Below are positions 1 through 5,279 of a stretch of 5,279 bases of DNA, one piece after another; positions within the stretch are counted from its first letter, which is position 1; the number at the start of each line of letters is the position of its first letter. This stretch comes from JAHEYG01 sp044229775 (lineage in GTDB: Bacteria > Bacteroidota > Bacteroidia > B-17B0 > Aurantibacillaceae), in assembly GCA_044229775.1 (NCBI GenBank), contig JBGASH010000213.1, positions 1 to 5,279 of the forward strand, given 5' to 3'. The notes beneath the pieces are model-generated. The model was not told the DNA's origin. It searched no databases and was given only the letters and a program-made list of their open reading frames with translations. The position numbers and the translations under genes were made by a program.

Positions 1-120
1 AACAATAGGTGTTATATCAAGTCCGTGCTTTTTTTTAACTGCCTGCAATTCCTCAATAACGCCGGTTATCGACTCCTCTTCATTGTAGCATGGAACTATG
101 ACTGCGATCTTGGTGTTCAT
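1..120 (-). CDS. Family 2 glycosyltransferase, N-terminal fragment (runs off the window)
   Basis: The first 40 codons of a gene that continues beyond base 1. The translation begins MNTKIAVIVPCYNEEESITG, the first beta strand and nucleotide-sugar binding loop of a GT-A fold (GT2) glycosyltransferase; the VPCYNEE signature is seen directly. Family knowledge: proteins opening this way include polyprenyl-phosphate sugar synthases of the DPM1 type and many polysaccharide glycosyltransferases, acting at the cytoplasmic face of the membrane. The acceptor and sugar cannot be read from this piece because the DxD motif and C-terminus are outside. The ATG at 120-118 shares one base with the stop of the upstream membrane protein (TAATG). 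An AAAAGGA stretch lies about 8 bases before it, a rather good Shine-Dalgarno-like match for this kind of genome. Coupled translation with the GT-C gene is likely. Confidence 0.88.
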   Translation of the reverse strand, partial: MNTKIAVIVPCYNEEESITGVIEELQAVKKKHGLDITPIV

Positions 121-122
121 TA
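118..122 (-). promoter_or_regulatory. TAATG stop/start overlap between the GT-C protein and GT2 genes
   Basis: Read on the minus strand, TAA (122-120) ends the membrane protein and ATG (120-118) starts the glycosyltransferase, sharing one A. The purine-rich AAAAGGA just upstream (about 135-129) lies inside the last codons of the first gene. The arrangement is typical of translational coupling and decides the start of the GT2 gene. Confidence 0.7.
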
Positions 123-1532
123 ACGTATTCCTTTTATGGCTTTTTCAGGTTGAGGATCCTCTAAAGATGACCAATATTTTCCTTCGTCATCACCCTGCCA
201 TTCAAATTTCCCGAATACGATCCAGTATGCTTTTTTTGTCATAGCACAATAGTGTAGCATTCCTTTTTCAAATTGGTAAGTTTGGAGTAAATTGAGGTAT
301 ACACAGAATATGATGAACGTAAAGCCAAGGTATTTTGCAAATTTATAAAGCGGCTTTCCAAATGTTTCGCCGTTAAATATTCTATCCACAACACAAGCCA
401 GCGGAAGGGACAGGAACACATAGGACTGTACCATTGCTCTCATTCCAAAGCTACCTCCAAACCACCAGCACCACCAGCTGGAAATAAGGTAAATATTAAT
501 GGCAACGTATATACCGATAAGGTGACTGAATTTAGGGACATAGCGCTTTACTATGAATAAGCCGCCAAGTGCCATGATCATTAAAGGCGTATACAATAGC
601 CAGCCTTTCCGGTAACCTAATAATACATTTAAGATCTTGGGATCACCCCAAAAGAATCGTTCTTCGTTACCATACGAAAAAAAGAAAAATTGGCCCGACA
701 TTATTTTCCAATAGATCAGTTGAGGTAAAAGCATAATGAAAAATGCTACACCCATTGCCAATATACTTTTCCAGTTTCTTTTAAAAAGGTGGAAGGTGGA
801 CAAAAGATCATTTTTATTTTTTACTCCGTACAATAAAAAGAAAGTTCCTAATAATATTTCAGTTGGCCGTATCAAAACAACAATACCTAAAATTATCCCC
901 AAAAAAATGGCATGTTTTAGCTTTTGACTCTCGTGCCATTTAATGGTGAGCCAAATGAAGGCGGAGAATAAAAAGAACAAATAGCTATGCGGCATTTCCC
1001 CTTCACCTAACACATAAAAAAAGAGATTGGTGCCAAAAAAAATGATGAGGAGGGTAAAGGCAACAACATTCTCTTTAAAATATCTGAGAAGCACCGCCCT
1101 CAGGAAAAATAATGCGCATATAAAATAAAACATTACGCCATAATGAATGGCAGTAATGAAGCCCTCTGAGTGCCCGTCGGTAATTGGTTCTTTAGAATTA
1201 AGTGCGATCTTGTAACCAAGTGCAAATGTGGGTAAATACATTAAAGACATGCCATAGGTTGCGCGGGGAATCCTTGTTCCATCAGGAAGAACATTCAAAT
1301 AAAGGTCGGTGGTGGTTTTGAAAGTAAGATCTTTTTGAATAAATGTAGCCGGTAAATAGGCATAATACTGTTTAACATCCCAAACAAATGGCGTATGCTC
1401 TTTTTTCCAATTTTTCCAAAAGTCAGAAAAAACAACACAAAAAACAGCAATGAGGATTATTGTTGCCAAAGAATAACTGAAGGCAGGTTTTTTTTCAGGA
1501 ACAAATTGGGTATTTAAAGCGCTATCTTGCAT
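120..1532 (-). CDS. Polytopic membrane protein, GT-C glycosyltransferase-like (GT39/RgtA-type)
   Basis: A 470-residue protein with about nine to eleven hydrophobic segments, the first at roughly residues 20-38. Right after it comes FVWDVKQYYAYLPA (49-62), an aspartate in the first external loop as in GT-C enzymes that use polyprenyl-phosphate sugars. Other visible landmarks are EGEMPHSY (177-184), RPTE (222-225), an aromatic loop around 281-296 ending in ERFFWGDP, GYRKGWLLYTP (306-316) and SSWWCWWFGGSFGMR (351-365). I recognise this layout from membrane proteins near Bacteroidetes polysaccharide genes, usually annotated as hypothetical or GT39-like. Transfer of a lipid-linked sugar on the periplasmic side is an inference. 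The tail (about 441-470) is hydrophilic and probably cytoplasmic. The start ATG lies 40 bases after the oxidoreductase stop with no clear Shine-Dalgarno sequence; the downstream GT2 overlaps the stop. No break is seen in the frame. Confidence 0.8.
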   Translation of the reverse strand: MQDSALNTQFVPEKKPAFSYSLATIILIAVFCVVFSDFWKNWKKEHTPFVWDVKQYYAYLPATFIQKDLTFKTTTDLYLNVLPDGTRIPRATYGMSLMYLPTFALGYKIALNSKEPITDGHSEGFITAIHYGVMFYFICALFFLRAVLLRYFKENVVAFTLLIIFFGTNLFFYVLGEGEMPHSYLFFLFSAFIWLTIKWHESQKLKHAIFLGIILGIVVLIRPTEILLGTFFLLYGVKNKNDLLSTFHLFKRNWKSILAMGVAFFIMLLPQLIYWKIMSGQFFFFSYGNEERFFWGDPKILNVLLGYRKGWLLYTPLMIMALGGLFIVKRYVPKFSHLIGIYVAINIYLISSWWCWWFGGSFGMRAMVQSYVFLSLPLACVVDRIFNGETFGKPLYKFAKYLGFTFIIFCVYLNLLQTYQFEKGMLHYCAMTKKAYWIVFGKFEWQGDDEGKYWSSLEDPQPEKAIKGIR

Positions 1533-1572
1533 GAAGAGTTTTTAGGTTTGAATAAGTATAACAAAATTGCCA

Positions 1573-2984
1573 TTAGCTTTTTTTCAAGCCGGTTTTCGTG
1601 ATCACGCTACTTTCCTGGTAACTGTCATAATCCGTATTGATCTCCCACAGATCGTGTTTTTTACCATCCAGAATATTCTCAACAGCTAATTTCCCCATCA
1701 GAATGCTATGATCCTGATTATTGTATTTGAATGCGCCGTAACGACCGATCACGTGTAAGTTTTTTACGGTGGTCAAATATTCCTCAACCGGTTTTAAAGT
1801 GTCTTTGTATCCGGTACCATAAACAGGATAACAGCGTGGTATTCTATAAACAGAACCATCGGTGATCTCCGCATTTTTGATCAATCCTGTTTTTCTTAAT
1901 TCTTCTTTAGCCAAAGTAATTAATTTCTCATCATTCCAGCTCCAGAAATCGTCTTCGTCATAACACCAGTATTCTAAGGCACAAATGGTGCTTTTTTCTT
2001 TACCATATAATTGAGGTACCCAATTTCTGAAATTAGTTAATCGCCCCATTAAAAGGTCACTGCTATGAACATATAACCAATTGTCAGGGAATAGATCAAT
2101 TGCCTGCACATTTAAGTATACAATGATCGTATTTCTGAATTTTAAATTTTGAGCAGCTGCCTTTACATTTTCAGGCACTTCAGGCAAACGGGTAACCATT
2201 AATGAAATTGGCATCGACGAAATAATATGATCATATTCTTTCACCGTACCGTCTTCCAACTCCAAAGCGCAGGCTACCCCGTTCTTAGTAATGACTTTTT
2301 TTACCGGCGATTTCAAATGAACACTACCGCCTTTGCTTTTTACAAAATCAGCCATGCGCTCATAAACAATTCCTGTGCCGCCATGCGGGTATGCGAATTG
2401 ATCCACTAAAGTTTTGTGTTTACCGCTATTGCCGAACAAGGCTGTTTTGATGGCCTCGCCTAAGCTGAATTTTTTAATTCGTTGGGCAGCAAAATCTGCA
2501 TCCAAAACATTACAAGGTATACCCCATAATTTTTCGGTGTAGGTCTTGAAGAATATCTCGTACAATTTTTTTCCGAAACGATTGGTCACCCATCCTTCAA
2601 AGGTACTGGTATCTTTAGTGGGCGAAATTTTTTCCAGAAAATAATAGAACATACAAGAGGCCGCTTTAAAAATACCCATGTTAGTTAAAGCATTTACGGC
2701 TTTAATAGGATAGTGGAAGAATTTTTTATTGTAATAGATGCGGGTTAAACGATCAACCATTTCGTAGTCTTTGCCTACAACCTCTAGCCACAATTCGTTT
2801 ACACGATTGTCATTGCTAAAGCTTGATACGGACCAATATCTACTTTCTGATTTAAAGTTTCAATGGTTTGGCATCCGCCAACACTGGGTCCTGCTTCGAA
2901 CACATCTACATCTTTTATTTTCTTGGCTAACTCGTAAGCAGCTGTCATGCCTGCGGGTCCTGCTCCAATTACTGCAATTTTCAT
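1573..2984 (-). pseudogene. FAD-dependent oxidoreductase, PRK07208/UDP-galactopyranose-mutase-like, split by a frameshift
   Basis: Two reading frames together make one protein. Frame A (2984-2799) starts MKIAVIGAGPAGMTAAYELA, a GxGxxG Rossmann FAD-binding site, and stops at TAA 2801-2799 after 61 codons. Frame B is open from about 2826 down to TAA at 1575-1573 and carries the rest: SNDNRVNELWLEVVGKDYEM, RLTRIYYNKKFFHYP, FEGWVTNRFGKKLYEIFFKT, YTEKLWGIPC, AAQRIKKFSLGEA and the C-terminal FAD motif GRYGAFKYNNQDHSI. Adding one base near 2820 gives about 470 residues, the usual family size. Family knowledge: these flavoproteins resemble protoporphyrinogen oxidase and UDP-galactopyranose mutase and often sit among polysaccharide genes; the substrate is unknown. 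As read, neither half should work, since frame B lacks the dinucleotide-binding domain. An ATG-less start at TTG 2793 is not credible. The 415 frame-B codons show no other damage, so a recent mutation or a sequencing error is more likely than old decay. The leader is 29 bases after the lipoprotein stop. Confidence 0.85.
2818..2825 (-). other. Frameshift site in the FAD oxidoreductase gene
   Basis: On the minus strand the bases read CAAGCTTT followed by AGCAATGAC. Frame A runs through CAA GCT TTA and soon stops; frame B is entered at TTT (2820-2818). Eight bases lie between the CCG of GP and TTT where homologues need nine (for the residues corresponding to HRF of GPHRFFSND). One extra T in the TTT run would give GPYQAFSND and a full-length frame. 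The site coincides with a HindIII hexamer (AAGCTT, 2824-2819). Confidence 0.8.
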
Positions 2985-2993
2985 ATTCTGTAC

Positions 2994-3003
2994 TTAAAAA
3001 TAA
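2994..3003 (-). promoter_or_regulatory. TTATTTTTAA leader motif before the oxidoreductase gene
   Basis: The minus strand reads TTATTTTTAA, then nine bases, then the ATG at 2984. The identical decamer occurs with the identical nine-base spacing before the gene starting at 4902. It contains TATTTTTA, one mismatch from the Bacteroidetes -7 element TAnnTTTG, but no convincing -33 element is placed upstream. It could be a translation-enhancing AT-rich leader or chance in AT-rich DNA. Confidence 0.25.
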
Positions 3004-3013
3004 TAAATTAATA

Positions 3014-3556
3014 TTAGTTTACATCGCTTAACCGCTCAACTTTTTTGAGTGTTACATGCATGTCATCAATATCTAAATAAGACTTTTTATAAGAGCTAAA
3101 ACCAAACACCTTGAGTTCAACCTCTTCGCTGTTTGGTATATCATAAAAAAATTGTGAGCTATCCACTATATGGACCCATTTTTCCTTGCTAAAAGTATGC
3201 GTATTGATATCGAAAGTTTCCCAATATAAAAGTTCACCTTTACGTTGTAATGATACCACTAAAGATTGCCCAAAGCGACGTCCGCCTATTTTAGCGTAAA
3301 CATCCATACAAACCCTAACAAAGTGTTTTTTTAGGCTATCCGGAAGCTTGTAAATAACATCTCCTGTATAGGGAGAATTTTTGTCGGCGTGTGAAAAATA
3401 ATTTCCGGAGTGAGCGTTTCCTTTGGTGCGATTATAAGCACTTTCATTTTCAAAATCCAAATTCCAGGAGGCGATCGGCGTTAGTTTTTCATGAACGGGT
3501 TTTTTGCAGGAACTGATCATGATAACAAGAAAAAGATATTTTATATATCGCATCAT
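3014..3556 (-). CDS. Small secreted lipoprotein, unknown function, beta-sandwich-like
   Basis: A 180-residue protein with a type II signal peptide: MMRYIKYLFLVIMISSC, a short positive start, a hydrophobic core and lipobox ISS-C with the lipidated Cys at residue 17. The frame stays open 25 codons further upstream to another ATG (3631), but that would bury the signal peptide and run into the upstream gene, so the start at 3556 (or the next codon, 3553) is chosen. The mature part alternates short polar and aromatic strands and ends in KKSYLDIDDMHVTLKK. This rhythm (ASWNLDFEN near the start, LDIDDMHV at the end) resembles jelly-roll, carbohydrate-binding-like domains; that is an impression, and I do not recognise the family. 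There is no acidic lipoprotein export signal directly after the Cys (CKKPVHEK follows), so it may face the periplasm. It overlaps the PIG-V-like gene by one base, so the two proteins are probably made together. Confidence 0.82.
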   Translation of the reverse strand: MMRYIKYLFLVIMISSCKKPVHEKLTPIASWNLDFENESAYNRTKGNAHSGNYFSHADKNSPYTGDVIYKLPDSLKKHFVRVCMDVYAKIGGRRFGQSLVVSLQRKGELLYWETFDINTHTFSKEKWVHIVDSSQFFYDIPNSEEVELKVFGFSSYKKSYLDIDDMHVTLKKVERLSDVN

Positions 3557-3558
3557 CA
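3551..3558 (-). promoter_or_regulatory. TGATGATG stop/double-start junction
   Basis: TGA (3558-3556) ends the PIG-V-like gene; ATG codons at 3556-3554 and 3553-3551 follow at once. An AGG (3562-3560) lies three bases before the first ATG and six before the second, so the second ATG has the better ribosome spacing. Either start leaves the signal peptide intact. Termination-reinitiation coupling is likely. Confidence 0.6.
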
Positions 3559-4902
3559 GCCTGCCCAATTTCCGGAAATAAATGTATGTAAATAATAGGT
3601 CGTTATCAGAATATTGAAGCCGAACAAACAACAGGCAATGTATTTTCCGAATTGTTGCGAAGAAGAAAGATAGTGCAAATTGATATAAATAAAAACACCG
3701 GCGAAAAAAAGTAATGAGCCCTGCTCGCCATATCTTTTGGGGTCAATAAAAAACAAAGGGGCGCCGTTCAGTCCAAAAAGAAAAAGGGTTACCAACAACA
3801 GAACCATAAACATCAAATAGTTCTTAAGAGTGATCCGGAAGTAATCGAGCACAAAAACAAAAAAGACAAAAAAGAAAGAGGTGCAAAAAACGTAACGATT
3901 CATACTGTCTACACTCGTTTGCACCTCTAAGCACTTTGGATTGAAGAATAAACTGTAAATGGTTACCATTAAAATATAGGCGCAAGAGAACCAAAACGGA
4001 CGATTAGAAAACATCGCATGGCTGTAATTCAGGAAAACTTTTTTGATCCCCAATACCACAACAAGAACCGAAGCAGTTATGCCGGCCAGAAAAGCAAAGG
4101 AGTCTATCCAAATGATATTCTCACCGCCGTGTGAGACCAATGGAAAAGTTGGTATTCCAAAGTGATGTCTCCAAAATCGGAATTGCTGTTTGGCGAACGG
4201 GAACCATTCGAGAGTTAAAGCATATTGAAAAAGAACAACAAGTAATAAGCCTAAAATACTGGCAAAGGAATAAAGCAGAATATTCTTAAGGGCATTTCTA
4301 TCCAAAAACCCACTGGAGTTCATTACTTCCATCACAATGATCGAGGGCAAAAAGAACATAGCTGTAGCGCGCGTAAGTGAGGAAAGCAATAGACCTATAA
4401 AGATCAGCTTTTGATCCTTCTTATATAATCCAACCAAATACAAAGAAGAAAAAAAGAAAAAGAAGGATTCTGAATATGGCAACATGAAGAAAAGCCCGGT
4501 AGGAAGTGAAATGTAAAGTAAGATCTTTGATAAAGAAATTGAAAAGGTCTTATACAAGAAACTTATACCGACAACAAAGACTAAAAAATTAATCAGACAA
4601 ATACCGTACGGACTAGAATGCAATAATTTCCAGATATATGGAAATAGAGGAAAAAAGGCAGAGTTACTGGCCATGTACCAATAGTATTCGTAACCTTTGG
4701 TCTTAATGCTATTGTACCACATTGCATCCCAATTAACGATATTCTCCTTATTGGGCAATAGGGTATATAAATTAAAGAAATACAGAGCAGAATAACCCAG
4801 AACAAACAAAGCAGCATATAAAAGAAACACCAGGTAAAGTTTACGCTGACGTGGATCAAAAAGAACCTGAAATATGTTTTTTATATATTCTGCTAATAAC
4901 AT
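3556..4902 (-). CDS. PIG-V/Gpi18-like GT-C mannosyltransferase
   Basis: A 448-residue protein with roughly ten membrane segments. It follows the PIG-V (GPI mannosyltransferase 2, COG5542) pattern closely. After the first membrane segment (about 23-43) comes VNWDAMWYNSIKTKGYEYYW (56-75), holding the expected catalytic-loop aspartate D59. SAFFPLFPYIWKLL (81-94), LPYSESFFFF (141-150), SLTRATAMFFLP (175-186) and SMNRYVF (333-339) follow in the family order. Family knowledge: eukaryotic PIG-V adds the second mannose to the GPI core from dolichol-phosphate mannose; bacterial relatives presumably use a polyprenyl-phosphate sugar on the periplasmic side, acceptor unknown. The ATG at 4902 sits 40 bases after the scoB stop, preceded by an AT-rich leader and no Shine-Dalgarno sequence. 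Its stop overlaps the lipoprotein start. Codons are rich in TTT and ATT, with G+C well below the scoB fragment. Family assignment is firm; sugar specificity is not. Confidence 0.85.
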   Translation of the reverse strand: MLLAEYIKNIFQVLFDPRQRKLYLVFLLYAALFVLGYSALYFFNLYTLLPNKENIVNWDAMWYNSIKTKGYEYYWYMASNSAFFPLFPYIWKLLHSSPYGICLINFLVFVVGISFLYKTFSISLSKILLYISLPTGLFFMLPYSESFFFFFSSLYLVGLYKKDQKLIFIGLLLSSLTRATAMFFLPSIIVMEVMNSSGFLDRNALKNILLYSFASILGLLLVVLFQYALTLEWFPFAKQQFRFWRHHFGIPTFPLVSHGGENIIWIDSFAFLAGITASVLVVVLGIKKVFLNYSHAMFSNRPFWFSCAYILMVTIYSLFFNPKCLEVQTSVDSMNRYVFCTSFFFVFFVFVLDYFRITLKNYLMFMVLLLVTLFLFGLNGAPLFFIDPKRYGEQGSLLFFAGVFIYINLHYLSSSQQFGKYIACCLFGFNILITTYYLHTFISGNWAG

Positions 4903-4911
4903 TCGCAGGTT

Positions 4912-4921
4912 TTAAAAATAA
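4912..4921 (-). promoter_or_regulatory. TTATTTTTAA leader motif before the PIG-V-like gene
   Basis: The minus strand reads TTATTTTTAA, then AACCTGCGA, then the ATG at 4902. The same decamer at the same nine-base distance precedes the oxidoreductase gene. It also forms the T-rich tail after a weak hairpin at the end of scoB, so it could be part of a terminator, a promoter -7 region or a translation leader. Confidence 0.25.
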
Positions 4922-4958
4922 AGTGGAAATTATTCAGTGCTATTAAATAACCATTTCC
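4912..4958 (-). terminator. Weak terminator-like hairpin at the end of scoB
   Basis: On the minus strand GGAAAT (4958-4953) can pair with ATTTCC (4930-4925). Inside it, after a three-base bulge, TATT (4949-4946) pairs with AATA (4934-4931), leaving an 11-base loop that includes the scoB stop codon. A T-rich tail (TTTATTTTT) follows. Only two G-C pairs are present, so the stem is weak and may only reduce read-through into the glycan genes. It was found by eye, without a folding calculation. Confidence 0.25.
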
Positions 4959-5279
4959 GGCACATCGCCCTCAATGATCAGTTTTCCGGCCGTGGCTTTT
5001 TTTATGTCCTCAACGCTAACGCCGGGGGCTCGCTCCAATAATTTAAAACCGCCGGCAGGTAAAACATCGTAAACTCCTAATTCGGTCACGATCTTTTTAA
5101 CGCATCGAATGCCGGTTAAAGGAAGATCGCATTTAGGTAATAATTTCGACTGGCCCGCTTTATTTACCTGTTGCATGGCCACAATGATATTTTTTGCTGA
5201 TGCCACAAGGTCCATGGCCCCACCCATTCCTTTTACCATTTTACCCGGGATCTTCCAGTTGGCAATATCGCCATTCTCA
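4943..5279 (-). CDS. scoB: 3-oxoacid (succinyl-CoA:acetoacetate) CoA-transferase subunit B, C-terminal part
   Basis: The last 111 codons of a gene whose 5' half lies beyond base 5279; the family length is about 215-220 residues. The visible part begins ENGDIANWKIPGKMVKGMGG, continues AMDLVASAKNIIVAMQQVNK and PLTGIRCVKKIVTELGVYDV, and ends LLERAPGVSVEDIKKATAGK with a short tail. These are the hallmarks of the B subunit of family I CoA-transferases (ScoB/AtoA/PcaJ group), which move CoA from succinyl-CoA to acetoacetate in the cytosol with subunit A. The ENG seen here is the conserved ENGDIANW segment; the catalytic glutamate lies nearer the N-terminus and is not visible. The in-frame ATG at 5239 is internal, because the conserved frame continues upstream to the window edge. 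The A subunit is expected just upstream. It is a housekeeping gene and probably not functionally tied to the glycan genes after it. Confidence 0.93.
   Translation of the reverse strand, partial: ENGDIANWKIPGKMVKGMGGAMDLVASAKNIIVAMQQVNKAGQSKLLPKCDLPLTGIRCVKKIVTELGVYDVLPAGGFKLLERAPGVSVEDIKKATAGKLIIEGDVPEMVI

Noticed and set aside
239..421. Second minus-strand frame of 60 codons inside the GT-C membrane gene
   Set aside because: It is out of frame with a long intact gene, with no start context or motif.
736..927. Plus-strand open frame within the GT-C membrane gene
   Set aside because: It is antisense to membrane-protein codons; the Lys/Phe-rich translation is what complementary A/T-rich codons give, with no domain.
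2227..2409. Plus-strand open frame within the oxidoreductase gene
   Set aside because: It lies opposite well-conserved oxidoreductase sequence and shows no protein-like motif.
2791..2793. TTG as a genuine start for a separate 406-residue protein
   Set aside because: Codons upstream of it (SNDNRVNE) still match the family, and the protein would lack the FAD-binding domain; a frameshift is the better explanation.
2819..2824. HindIII site at the frameshift as a cloning-junction chimera
   Set aside because: Sequence on both sides belongs to the same gene at the matching position, so two unrelated fragments were not joined; a hexamer by chance is enough.
2818..2825. Programmed -1 ribosomal frameshift
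   Set aside because: The frame-0 codons CAA GCT TTA do not form an X XXY YYZ slippery heptamer, and GCT-pairing tRNA could not re-pair on AGC. I saw no stimulatory stem, though I did not fold the region.
2771..3031. Plus-strand open frame of 86 codons opposite the frameshifted region
   Set aside because: It is antisense to the clear oxidoreductase and lipoprotein frames, has no recognisable protein features and no leader; it is a shadow frame.
3557..3631. 25-codon N-terminal extension of the lipoprotein
   Set aside because: It would place residues before the lipoprotein signal peptide and overlap the upstream gene by 76 bases; the TGATG start explains the data better.
4593..4859. Second minus-strand frame of 88 codons inside the PIG-V-like gene
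   Set aside because: It overlaps the strongest PIG-V motifs in the true frame and contains no independent domain.
4900..5000. A full Bacteroidetes promoter (TTTG, spacer, TAnnTTTG) before the PIG-V-like gene
   Set aside because: Only the -7-like TATTTTTA is present; no TTTG was found at a suitable distance.

Overview
The window reads as a Bacteroidota (Bacteroidetes) chromosome fragment. It is AT-rich, its intergenic leaders mostly lack Shine-Dalgarno sequences, and the protein types are familiar from that phylum: a short SCOT subunit B, a PRK07208-type FAD oxidoreductase, a GT-C membrane protein with a WWFGGSFGMR motif, and a small lipoprotein. The phylum call is an inference from protein style, with no marker gene to confirm it. 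Every supported gene lies on the minus strand, so transcription runs from high to low coordinates.

Layout in transcription order: (1) 5279-4943, 3' part of 3-oxoacid CoA-transferase subunit B, a core metabolic gene. (2) 4902-3556, a PIG-V/Gpi18-like GT-C mannosyltransferase. (3) 3556-3014, a small lipoprotein of unknown function whose start overlaps the previous stop (TGATG). (4) 2984-1573, a PRK07208-type FAD-dependent oxidoreductase (UDP-galactopyranose-mutase/protoporphyrinogen-oxidase-like) split by a single-base frameshift at about 2818-2825. (5) 1532-120, a second GT-C-like polytopic membrane protein. (6) 120-1, the first 40 codons of a family 2 glycosyltransferase, whose start overlaps the previous stop (TAATG). 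Gaps are 40 nt or less, so genes 2-6 look like one operon. No stretch over 300 bases is gene-free, and I see no tRNA, rRNA, CRISPR array or mobile element.

Genes 2-6 look like part of a surface-glycan or lipid-linked-sugar locus. The family 2 enzyme could make a polyprenyl-phosphate sugar. The two GT-C proteins could transfer such sugars on the periplasmic side of the membrane. The oxidoreductase is of a kind often found with polysaccharide genes, and the lipoprotein could bind or hold the product. That joint role is inferred from gene families and gene order. The most notable observations are the broken oxidoreductase gene with altered FAD-domain motifs just upstream of the break, the tight coupling of the lipoprotein to the PIG-V-like enzyme, and an identical 10-base motif at the same distance before two start codons.
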